NCBI GenBank assembly: GCA_023432725.1
Contig: JAEYUH010000349.1
Location: 1-10,394, forward strand
Source: Actinomycetes bacterium
Lineage (GTDB): Bacteria; Actinomycetota; Actinomycetes; Propionibacteriales; Propionibacteriaceae
Direction: 5' to 3'
DNA: 10,394 bases
Both the position numbers and the translations under genes were made by a program. The first letter of the stretch is position 1; every line of letters starts with the position of its first letter. The notes under the pieces were generated by a model that saw only the letters and a program-made list of their open reading frames with translations, was not told the DNA's origin and ran no database searches. Below are positions 1-6,701 of the stretch, piece by piece.

Positions 1-306
1 GAGGAAGATCGTGTTGTTGCGCGGAGTCGCACGGATGTCACCGGTGAGGAAGATCCCCCCGGACACCACGAACAGGGCGAGCAGCAGGGTGATGAACTGG
101 CCGTACTCGACCAGTGCATGCACCACCGAGCCGGCCTGCCCGGCGGCCAGGTAGGCGACCGCGACCGGCACGCCCAGCAATGCCGAGACGCCGAGCTTGA
201 CCGAGTTCCGCTCCCAGGCGGGTTCGGTGGCCGGGATGAGCGGCAGGATCGCGATGCACGCCAGCAGCAGGGCGAACGGGATGATGCTCCACCACTCGAC
301 CGTCAT
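1..306 (-). CDS. Putative sodium:proton antiporter (NhaD/CitMHS-like), N-terminal part only
   Basis: This is the first 102 codons of a membrane protein whose 3' end lies beyond the left edge. It starts at ATG 306, with an AGGAG ribosome binding site at 312-316. The N-terminus (MTVEWWSIIPFALLLACIAI) is hydrophobic, and I see about three membrane segments, near residues 5-25, 37-56 and 70-90. A conserved-looking stretch, GGIFLTGDIRATPRNNT (residues 83-99), matches the glycine-rich GGI-x-GD-x-x-x-x-P-x-x-NT pattern I associate with putative sodium:proton antiporters of the ion-transporter superfamily that also holds citrate and arsenite carriers. Such proteins exchange cations across the plasma membrane, or carry carboxylates. 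It follows the uronate operon after a 122-base gap, so it may have its own promoter. A role in carboxylate (uronate) transport is possible but unproven. The family call is fairly sure; the substrate is not. Confidence 0.65.
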   Translation of the reverse strand, partial: MTVEWWSIIPFALLLACIAILPLIPATEPAWERNSVKLGVSALLGVPVAVAYLAAGQAGSVVHALVEYGQFITLLLALFVVSGGIFLTGDIRATPRNNTIFL

Positions 307-392
307 CGCAGCTCCTGGGGTTCGTCGCCGGCCCGGTGTGTGGCGTGGGCCAGGGCTCGATCACCTTGGGGGACCACTCTAGGGGGGCGGGA

Positions 393-405
393 CGCCGTCG
401 CGGCG
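393..405 (-). terminator. Small GC hairpin between the kinase and antiporter genes
   Basis: The gap at 307-428 contains a perfect 5-bp stem, CGCCG, with a TCG loop and CGGCG partner. It lies about 24 bases past the kinase stop codon. There is no T-run, so it is at best a weak or Rho-assisted stop. The rest of the gap holds no gene; a TAGAGT hexamer reading leftwards at 381-376 could be a -10 element for the antiporter, but no -35 partner is evident. Confidence 0.2.
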
Positions 406-428
406 AGTGGGGCGATCGGGTGCGACGC

Positions 429-1502
429 TCAGCGCTGGACGCGCGCGTTGCCCTCCCAGATCGCCCAGACCTGGGCCTCGTCGGCGGGGGCGCCGTAGTC
501 GGCGAGCGAGGTGGCGGCCAGCGCGCCGGTGGCCCAGCCGAACCGGGCGCAGCGCTCCACGTCCCATCCCTTCAGGACGCCGTACAGGACGCCGCCCACC
601 GAGCCGTCACCGCCGCCGATCCGGTCCAGCACGTCGATGTCGCGCAGCGGCAGGACGACGAACTCGCCGTCGTGCCTCAGCACCATGCCCCACTTGTGGT
701 GGTTCGCCGACACCACTTCACGCAGTGACGTCCCGATCCAGGAGGCGTTGGGGTAGGCGTGCTTGATCCGGCCGATCATCTCCTTGAAGCCGTCGATCTC
801 GGCGTCGATGCCTTCGCCGCCGGCCTCGGGCCCCGCGATGCCGAGGCAGAGCTGGAAGTCCTCCTCGTTGCCGTAGAGGATGTCGCACAGCCCGGCGATC
901 TCGTGGAACGCCCTGGACAACTCCTCCTCGCGACCCTTCCAGAAGGACGCACGGTAGTTCATGTCCATGCTGACCAGCGTGCCGTGCTGCTTCGCGGCCT
1001 TAGCCAGCTCGACGCAGAACTGCGAGGTCTTGGGCGACAGGGACGCGATCAGCCCTGACAGGTGGAGGATCTTCACCCCTTCGGCCCCGAACAGCCGGTC
1101 GAGGTCGAACTGGTCGATGCTGAGTTCGCGGCCCACCTCGCCGGCCCGGTCGTTCCAGACCCGGGGGGCGCGGCCGCCGAATCCGGAGTCGGCGATGTTG
1201 AACTGGTGCCGCAGCCCCCACGCGTCGCCTTGCGGCAGGTCAGGCCCTTCGTAGCTCATGTTGCGCGCCCGCAGGTTCGCCTTGATGATCTCGGCGATCG
1301 GCGACCCGGCCACGAACGCGGTCAGCACCTTCGTCGGTTCGCCCAGGTAGGACGCGACCGCCGCCACGTTGGTCTCGGCGCTGGTCGCCTGGAGCACGAA
1401 CCGGTCGGCGGTGTGCACCGGCTGGCGGTTCTCCGGGGTGATCCGCACCCCCATCGAGGTGGGGACGACGAGGGACCAGCGGGCGTCCTTGCGCAATTCC
1501 AT
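429..1502 (-). CDS. kdgK: PfkB-family sugar kinase, probable 2-dehydro-3-deoxygluconokinase
   Basis: The product is a 357-residue ribokinase/PfkB-fold kinase. In a uronate operon the expected reaction is ATP-dependent phosphorylation of 2-keto-3-deoxygluconate (KDG) in the cytoplasm, feeding KDPG aldolase. The anion-hole and catalytic motif is DRIGGGDGSVGG at residues 293-304, with Asp299 as the likely catalytic base. The central NYRASFWKG (182-190) followed by ILYGNEEDF (208-216) is typical of KDG-kinase-like members. The start is ATG 1502, with AAAGG located in the 3' end of the upstream reductase gene, whose stop is only 4 bases away, so translation is probably coupled. An open frame continues upstream into the reductase gene but is out of frame with it and non-homologous in appearance. 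Oddities are described in the findings: the usual N-terminal GG-A-E-x-N sugar-binding motif reads SAETN, and the GAGD core reads GGGD. PfkB membership is very sure; KDG as substrate is inferred mainly from context. Confidence 0.82.
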   Translation of the reverse strand: MELRKDARWSLVVPTSMGVRITPENRQPVHTADRFVLQATSAETNVAAVASYLGEPTKVLTAFVAGSPIAEIIKANLRARNMSYEGPDLPQGDAWGLRHQFNIADSGFGGRAPRVWNDRAGEVGRELSIDQFDLDRLFGAEGVKILHLSGLIASLSPKTSQFCVELAKAAKQHGTLVSMDMNYRASFWKGREEELSRAFHEIAGLCDILYGNEEDFQLCLGIAGPEAGGEGIDAEIDGFKEMIGRIKHAYPNASWIGTSLREVVSANHHKWGMVLRHDGEFVVLPLRDIDVLDRIGGGDGSVGGVLYGVLKGWDVERCARFGWATGALAATSLADYGAPADEAQVWAIWEGNARVQR

Positions 1503-1506
1503 GGAG

Positions 1507-2913
1507 CTACCTTTCAGTGTCTTCGCGGGCCAGGTCGGCCAGTTGGGTGGCCTGGGACACGACGGCGGCGCGCAGCCGCTCGTCACCGGCCAGGTCGGGG
1601 TCGAGGAAGTGGAGCACGCCGGCGACGGTCTCCTCAAGCGTCCCGACGGCGAGTTGCTGCACCTCGGCGGCGCGGGCGTCCTTCACCGGCGCGCCGAGCC
1701 CGCGCAGGTGCTGCACCCACGCGGCGACGACCCTGGCCGCACCCTCGGCGACCCTGCCCTGCGCGAGTTCGGCACGCAGGGTCGGGACGATCCGGACGCC
1801 GACCTTCAACGATCCGTCGGCGGCGATCTGGGCCAGGGCGTGGCGGATGTTGGGGTTGCTGAAGCGGCCGAGCAGGGCTTCGCGGTAGGCGGCGAGATCG
1901 GCGGCCGGCAGCGGGATGTGGCCGCATGCCTCGTCCCACCATTGCTCGACCCAGGCCCGGCAACGGGGGTCGGCGATGGCGTCGGCGACTGTCTCGTGGC
2001 CGAGCATGCTGCCGGCCCAGGCCAGCAGCGAGTGAGCCCCGTTGAGAAGGTACAACTTGCGCCGCTCGAACGGTCCGACGTCGGCGACGAGCTGCGCCCC
2101 GGCCGCCTCCCAAGCGGGCCGGCCGGCCGGGAAGTCGCCCTGGATGACCCACTCGCTGAATGGTTCGGTGGGCACCGGCGCGGCGTCGACGACGCCGGTG
2201 GCGGCAGTCACGTCGTGGCGGTGCTGGTCGGTGGTGGCAGGTGTGATCCGGTCGACCATGGTGGTGCCGAACGAGACGTTGGCCGCGATCCACTCCCCGA
2301 GCGAGGGGTCCACCTCGTCGGCAAGGTCGGCGACCACGGTGGCGACCACGTCGCCGTTGTGGGACAGGTTGTCGCAGGACACGACGGCGATCGGGCCGGC
2401 GCCGGCGGTACGCCGGGCGAGCAGGCCCGCGACCAGCCGGCCGGGCGTGGTGGTGACCGGTCCTGACGGGTCGGACCGCAGTGCGGCGATGTCGTCGACC
2501 ACGGCGGGCAGGGCGGTGTCGTGGCGCCCGTCGGGGCCCCGCAGGTAGCCGGCCTCGGTGACGGTGAGGGTCAGGATCGCGACGGCGGGGGAGCGCAGGT
2601 AGGCGAGGAAGGCGTCATGCTCGGCGGCGGCGTGGACTGCGACGAGCGAGGAGATCACCTCGAACGAGTCACCGTCCGGCCCGCGGGTGATCAGCGTGTA
2701 CAGCCCGTCCTGCGGGCCCAGCGCGTCGGCCATCGCGGGGGAGCGGCCGGTGAAGCCCGCGATGCCCCACTCGGCGGCGTCGGTGGCGTGCTCGGTGTAC
2801 CAGGCCTGGTGGGCGCGGAAGAAGTTGCCGACTCCGAGGTGGACGATCCGCACCGGTGCGGCTGGGCGGCCGTGCCCCGCGGCGCGGGAGAGCCGAGCGG
2901 CGGGGGTGGTCAT
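1507..2913 (-). CDS. uxuB: Mannitol dehydrogenase-family oxidoreductase, probable fructuronate reductase (D-mannonate oxidoreductase)
   Basis: The product (468 residues) belongs to the long-chain, zinc-independent polyol/mannonate dehydrogenase family. The N-terminal nucleotide-binding part has VHLGVGNFFRAHQ at residues 24-36. The C-terminal half carries the family catalytic triad, Lys286, Asn291 and His294, in KLYLLNGAHS, with the same K+5/+8 spacing as characterised mannitol 2-dehydrogenases. SCDNLSHNG (179-187) and TMVDRITP (218-225) are further family motifs. Directly behind glucuronate isomerase, the expected reaction is NADH-dependent reduction of D-fructuronate to D-mannonate in the cytoplasm; tagaturonate reductase or mannitol dehydrogenase are the alternatives. 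ATG 2913 overlaps the uxaC stop in an ATGA junction, indicating translational coupling. The family is very sure; the fructuronate substrate is likely. Confidence 0.88.
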   Translation of the reverse strand: MTTPAARLSRAAGHGRPAAPVRIVHLGVGNFFRAHQAWYTEHATDAAEWGIAGFTGRSPAMADALGPQDGLYTLITRGPDGDSFEVISSLVAVHAAAEHDAFLAYLRSPAVAILTLTVTEAGYLRGPDGRHDTALPAVVDDIAALRSDPSGPVTTTPGRLVAGLLARRTAGAGPIAVVSCDNLSHNGDVVATVVADLADEVDPSLGEWIAANVSFGTTMVDRITPATTDQHRHDVTAATGVVDAAPVPTEPFSEWVIQGDFPAGRPAWEAAGAQLVADVGPFERRKLYLLNGAHSLLAWAGSMLGHETVADAIADPRCRAWVEQWWDEACGHIPLPAADLAAYREALLGRFSNPNIRHALAQIAADGSLKVGVRIVPTLRAELAQGRVAEGAARVVAAWVQHLRGLGAPVKDARAAEVQQLAVGTLEETVAGVLHFLDPDLAGDERLRAAVVSQATQLADLAREDTER

Positions 2914-4319
2914 AGCTTGAACGCCTTCCGCGGGTTGCCCACCACGAGCTCTGTGGCGGTGTCGATGGCTTCGTCGAGGGTCAGCCGGTGCTCGCCGACC
3001 AGCCTCGCCAGGTAGCCGGCGTCGATCCGGCGGCTCAGGTCGTGGCGGGCGGGGATCGACGCGAAGGCCCTGGTGTCGTCGATGAAGCCTGACGTGCGTC
3101 CGAACCCGGCAGCTTCGGTGACCGCCCCGCGGAACCGGTTCATCGCGTCCGGGGCGTCGATGAACCACCACGGCACCCCGATGTAGACCGACGGGTAGAA
3201 GCCGGCGAGCGGGGCGAGTTCGCGGGAGTAGACAGTCTCGTCCATGGTGAAGAACACGACCTGGAAGTACGGCGAGGTGCCGAAGGCGGCCAGCATGGGC
3301 GCGACAGCGTCGGTGAACTCGACCTGCAGCGGGATGTCCGCGCCGACGTCGGCGCCGTACCTGGCGAACATGCCAGGGTGGTGGTTGCGGTGCACGGCCG
3401 GGTGCATGGTCATCACCAGGCCGTCGTCGGCGGCCATCCTTGCCTGCTCGAACATGAAGCCGCGGCGCAGCGTGTCGGCCTCGTCCGGGGTGAGTTGCCC
3501 GGCCCGGGCGCGGGCGTACAGCTGCCCGGCCGCCGCCTCCTCCAGCGGTTCCACCCGGGCGTCGCGGTGGGAGTGGTCGGTGGAGACGGCGCCGTGGCTC
3601 TTGAAGTAGGCCCGCCGGTTCTCCATCGCCGCCACCCAGCCGGCGTAGCTGTCGACGTCGACGCCGCTCACCTCGCCGAGCCGGTCGATGGCGTCGTTCC
3701 AGTCGGCCCGGGCTGCCTCGAGGTACCGGTCGGGACGGAAGGTGGGCACCACCTCGCCGGTCCAGGTCGGGTCGGCGGCGAGCCTGGCGTGGCAGGCGAG
3801 GTCGTCGCACGGGTCGTCGGTGGTGGCCAGGACCTCGATGCCGAAGCGCTCGTACAGCGCCCGCGGCCGGAACTGCGGGGTGGCCAGCCGGGCCGCGATC
3901 GCGTCGTAGAGCTCGTCGGCGGTCTCTGCCGACGGGGCGGTGTCGATCCCGAAGATGTCGACCAGCTGTGACTCCAGCCAGAACCTCACCGGGGTGCCGC
4001 GATAGGCCTTCCAGTGCGAGCACAACAGCCGGAACGCCGACCGCGCGCGGTCGGGGCCGAAGTCGTCCTGGCCGACGCCGAGTTCGGACAATGCCACCCC
4101 GTTGGCGTGCAGCAGCCGGGTGACGTAGTGGTCGGGGGTGATCAGCATCGAGGTCGGGTCGGCGAACTGCACGTCGTCGGCCAGCCACTGCGGCGGGACA
4201 TGGCCGTGAGGGGAGATGATCGGCAGCCCGGCGACCTCCTGGTAGATCTCGCGGGCGATCTGCCGGAGGCCTGGGTCGGCGGGCAGCATCCGGTCCGGGT
4301 GAAGGTCGAGGTGGGCCAT
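2910..4319 (-). CDS. uxaC: Glucuronate (uronate) isomerase
   Basis: UxaC interconverts D-glucuronate and D-fructuronate, and D-galacturonate and D-tagaturonate, as the first cytoplasmic step of hexuronate breakdown. The 469-residue length agrees with the roughly 470-residue family norm. It is an amidohydrolase-fold protein: the N-terminal metal-binding HxH sits in ISPHGHVPP (residues 35-43, His38 and His40), KSHGAVSTDHSH (240-251) supplies further His/Asp residues, and MHPAVHRNHHPG (305-316) resembles the family's His/Arg/Asn substrate loop. It is the first gene of the operon; its stop overlaps the uxuB-like start by 4 bases. I chose ATG 4319 because it matches the usual family N-terminus (MAHLDLHPDRMLPADP). 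An in-frame ATG three codons upstream at 4328 is an alternative, and neither has a strong ribosome binding site. The repeated GGCAAC element lies 41-69 bases upstream, so expression is probably controlled there. Confidence 0.93.
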   Translation of the reverse strand: MAHLDLHPDRMLPADPGLRQIAREIYQEVAGLPIISPHGHVPPQWLADDVQFADPTSMLITPDHYVTRLLHANGVALSELGVGQDDFGPDRARSAFRLLCSHWKAYRGTPVRFWLESQLVDIFGIDTAPSAETADELYDAIAARLATPQFRPRALYERFGIEVLATTDDPCDDLACHARLAADPTWTGEVVPTFRPDRYLEAARADWNDAIDRLGEVSGVDVDSYAGWVAAMENRRAYFKSHGAVSTDHSHRDARVEPLEEAAAGQLYARARAGQLTPDEADTLRRGFMFEQARMAADDGLVMTMHPAVHRNHHPGMFARYGADVGADIPLQVEFTDAVAPMLAAFGTSPYFQVVFFTMDETVYSRELAPLAGFYPSVYIGVPWWFIDAPDAMNRFRGAVTEAAGFGRTSGFIDDTRAFASIPARHDLSRRIDAGYLARLVGEHRLTLDEAIDTATELVVGNPRKAFKL

Positions 4320-4359
4320 GGATCCCATCGTGGTGGCTGCCGCCGACGAGGCGGTATGC

Positions 4360-4388
4360 GTTGCCGCGTGTTGCCCCCGGCGGTTGCC
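4360..4388 (-). promoter_or_regulatory. GGCAAC repeat element upstream of uxaC and larA
   Basis: On the minus strand GGCAAC occurs three times: at 4388-4383, 4375-4370 and 4365-4360. The last two form GGCAAC-ACGC-GGCAAC, with a 10-bp period (one helical turn). The same 16-base layout with an nnGC spacer recurs ahead of the GH3 gene and the right-edge gene. The position, 41-69 bases ahead of uxaC and in a divergent promoter region, fits a regulator binding site. Which protein binds is unknown. Confidence 0.55.
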
Positions 4389-4401
4389 CTCGGCGCAACC
4401 G
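4381..4401. promoter_or_regulatory. Inverted repeat in the uxaC-larA promoter region
   Basis: CGGTTGC and GCAACCG form perfect 7-base inverted arms separated by 7 bases. The left arm contains the third GGCAAC copy of the neighbouring element. It lies 18 bases ahead of the larA-like start codon, so a bound protein could block that gene. It is the more LacI-like dyad in this interval, though the spacer is wide for a classic LacI-family operator. Confidence 0.4.
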
Positions 4402-4418
4402 GACGGCAGGGTGGGCAC

Positions 4419-5708
4419 ATGACCGACAACCGGGATGTCGTGGTCGCCCTGGCAGCGGGCGCGGCCGTCGTCGGTGGGCCGCAGCACACCCTCACCAGCG
4501 AGCAGATCCGCCAGTTCATCGCCGAGCAGCTCGGCGCGCTCGACCTCGACGGCGCGCGCGTCTGCCTGGTGATTCCGGACGGCACCCGCAGCAGCCCGCT
4601 ACCCCTGCTGCTGCGCGCGGTCCACGCGGCGCTGGCGGGCCGGGTCACCAAGCTCACCGCGGTGGTCGCCCTCGGCACCCACGTGGCGATGTCGCCGGAG
4701 GCGCTCGCCCAGCTCCTGGGCTATGCCGACGCCGGCCTCGAGGCGACCTACCCGGGCATGACCGTGGTCAACCACGAGTGGTGGAAGCCCGAGACGTTCG
4801 TCACCCTGGGCACGATCAGCGCCGAACGGGTCGGCGAGCTCAGCGGTGGGCTGCTCGAGGTGCCCGCCGAGGTCGCGCTGAACCGTGCTGTGGTCGACCA
4901 CGACGTCGTGCTGGTGATCGGCCCGGTGTTCCCCCACGAGGTGGTCGGGTTCTCCGGCGGCAACAAGTACTTCTTCCCCGGCATCGCCGGCCAGCAGATC
5001 ATCGACCTCACCCACTGGGTGGGCGCGCTGATCACCAGCGCGCAGATCATCGGCAGCCTGGGCATCACCCCGGTCCGGGCGCTGATCGACGAGGCGGCAT
5101 CGCTGATCCCGAGCCGGCGGCTGGCCCTGTGCGTGGTCGCCAAGTCGGGCAGCCATGACCTCCACGCGGCGTCCTTCGGCGCCCCGGAGCCGGCCTGGGC
5201 CGCGGCGGCGCTGATCTCGGCCGAGACCCACGTCCGCTACCTGGCGGAACCGGTGAAACGGGTGGTGTCGCTGATTCCCGAGAAGTACGAGGACATCTGG
5301 ACTGCGGCGAAAGGCTTCTACAAGCTGGAACCCGTAGTCGCCGACGGTGGCGAGGTCATCCTGTACGCCCCCCACGTCAAGGAGATCTCGTTCGTCCACA
5401 AGGAGATCTACGACATCGGCTATCACTGCCGTGATTACTTCGTGAAGCAGTGGGACAGGTTCTCCGACATCCACTGGGGAGTCCTCGCGCACAGCACCCA
5501 CCTGCGCGGTGCCGGCACCTACGACGAGGTCGACGGGGAGCGGTGCCGGGTGGACGTGACCCTGGTCACGGGGATCCCCGAGGAGAAGGTGCGCGGTGCC
5601 AACCTCGGCTACCTGGCGGTGGAGGACTTCGACCTGGCCGCCTACGAGGCCGACCCGGACACCCTCGTGGTGCCCAACGCGGGCGAGACCCTCTTCCGGC
5701 TGCGCTGA
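4419..5708 (+). CDS. LarA-family nickel-pincer-dependent 2-hydroxyacid racemase/epimerase; substrate possibly an aldonate
   Basis: The 429-residue product matches lactate racemase LarA in its key residues. In order: Asp54 and Arg57 in DGTRSSP, His88 in LGTHVAMS, His173 and Lys183 in PHEVVGFSGGNK, and His199 in DLTH. The spacings His+10 Lys and Lys+16 His equal those of the Lactobacillus plantarum enzyme, in which the lysine holds the nickel-pincer nucleotide covalently, the last histidine binds nickel, and the two earlier histidines are the catalytic proton carriers. The protein should therefore invert a carbon bearing OH next to a carboxylate. It is divergent from uxaC, and larC lies two genes beyond its 3' end on the other strand. 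Known LarA homologues act on several hydroxyacids, including D-gluconate (2-epimerisation), so a mannonate/gluconate epimerase is the attractive reading here. Start ATG 4419 has a GGCAGGG-type site upstream. The family is sure; the substrate is inference. Confidence 0.88.
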   Translation: MTDNRDVVVALAAGAAVVGGPQHTLTSEQIRQFIAEQLGALDLDGARVCLVIPDGTRSSPLPLLLRAVHAALAGRVTKLTAVVALGTHVAMSPEALAQLLGYADAGLEATYPGMTVVNHEWWKPETFVTLGTISAERVGELSGGLLEVPAEVALNRAVVDHDVVLVIGPVFPHEVVGFSGGNKYFFPGIAGQQIIDLTHWVGALITSAQIIGSLGITPVRALIDEAASLIPSRRLALCVVAKSGSHDLHAASFGAPEPAWAAAALISAETHVRYLAEPVKRVVSLIPEKYEDIWTAAKGFYKLEPVVADGGEVILYAPHVKEISFVHKEIYDIGYHCRDYFVKQWDRFSDIHWGVLAHSTHLRGAGTYDEVDGERCRVDVTLVTGIPEEKVRGANLGYLAVEDFDLAAYEADPDTLVVPNAGETLFRLR

Positions 5709-6697
5709 CCCGTCGAGCCGCGGACCTGCAGCTGGGTCGGCAACAGCAGCGCGTGCCCGCTGCTGGGCCTGGCGCCCTGGATCAGCGCCAGGACGTTGTT
5801 CACCGCGGTGACGCCCATCTGCCGGGTCGGCGCCGCCACGGTGGTCAGGGAGGGCAGCACCAGCCGGGCGGTCAGGATGTCGTCGAAACCGGCCACGCTG
5901 ACCTGGCCGGGGACGCTGACGCCGGCGGCGATCAGGGTGTGCATCACCCCGATCGCCATCAGGTCGTTGTAGGCGACCACCGCGGTCGGCGGCTTGTCGA
6001 GCAGGACCCGCCCCGCCGACCGCCCGCCCTCGAAGGTGGGCAGGAACGGACCGACCTTGTAGGTGTGCAGCCCCTTGGCGGTGCCGTAGTCGCGCAGGGT
6101 GCGGAACCGGACGCCGTCGGCCCAGGCGGCCTCCGGCCCGGCGACGTACACGATGCTGTCGTGGCCCAGCTCGCTGAGGTGGTCGACGATGGCACGCATC
6201 CCGCCGACGTTGTCGGTGATGACGCTTGGGATGTCACGCACCTCGCGGTTGAGCACGATGGTGGGACGCTGCTTGGCGATGGTGCGCAGCGCGGAGTCGG
6301 CCATCCGTGAGCTGGCGATGATGAAGCCGCCGACGACAGGGACGAGCCGTTCCAGCGCTACCCGCTCACGGGAACCGGACTCGCGGCAGTCGGCCAGCAG
6401 GATCTCGTAGCCGGCCTGGGTGGCGGTGACCTGGGCACCCCGGATCAGCTGGGCGTAGAACGGGTTGGCGACATCGGAGATCATCAGGCCCAGCAGTGGC
6501 GTCTGGGTGGGGGAGAGTCCCTGGCTGATCGGCCTGGCGCGGTAGCCGAGTTCCTCGGCGACGGCCCGGATCCTCGCGGCGGTCTCGACGTTCACCCGTC
6601 CGGGCCGGGCGAACGCGCGCGAGACGGTCGACGGTGCGACGCCGGCGGCCTGCGCGACGTCGTAGATCGTGACCGCGGGGGGTGGGTGCTCCGTCAC
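5642..6697 (-). CDS. LacI-family transcriptional regulator
   Basis: The 351-residue product has the LacI-family helix-turn-helix at its N-terminus (VTIYDVAQAAGVAPSTVSRA, residues 9-28), a hinge region around GYRARPISQGL (51-61), then a periplasmic-binding-protein-like sensor domain from about residue 67 (PLLGLMISDVANPFYAQLIRG) to about 326. VAYNDLMAIGVMHTL (241-255) and VSVAGFDD (267-273 region) are typical sensor-domain motifs. It starts with GTG 6697, four bases after the larC stop and with no clear ribosome binding site of its own, so translation is probably coupled to larC. A 17-residue Ser/Arg-rich tail runs past the usual end of the family and overlaps the 3' end of the larA-like gene by 67 bases on the opposite strand. 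It most likely represses the local uronate/GH3 genes in response to a sugar acid; the effector is unknown. Confidence 0.93.
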   Translation of the reverse strand: MTEHPPPAVTIYDVAQAAGVAPSTVSRAFARPGRVNVETAARIRAVAEELGYRARPISQGLSPTQTPLLGLMISDVANPFYAQLIRGAQVTATQAGYEILLADCRESGSRERVALERLVPVVGGFIIASSRMADSALRTIAKQRPTIVLNREVRDIPSVITDNVGGMRAIVDHLSELGHDSIVYVAGPEAAWADGVRFRTLRDYGTAKGLHTYKVGPFLPTFEGGRSAGRVLLDKPPTAVVAYNDLMAIGVMHTLIAAGVSVPGQVSVAGFDDILTARLVLPSLTTVAAPTRQMGVTAVNNVLALIQGARPSSGHALLLPTQLQVRGSTGQRSRKRVSPALGTTRVSGSAS

Positions 6698-6701
6698 GCT
6701 G

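Noticed and set aside
118..1254. Several open frames on the plus strand across the left 1.3 kb
   Set aside because: They run antisense to the antiporter and kinase genes, show no recognisable motif and overlap one another, as expected in GC-rich DNA.
1507..4398. A 963-codon minus-strand frame that looks like a fusion ahead of the uxuB-like gene
   Set aside because: The first 495 codons are an out-of-frame shadow of uxaC (Arg/Pro-rich, no motifs). The true reductase starts at 2913, at the ATGA junction.
4356..4421. An earlier in-frame ATG (4356) for the larA-like gene
   Set aside because: It would add 21 residues without family similarity, has no ribosome binding site and runs through the promoter repeats; ATG 4419 has a better upstream site.
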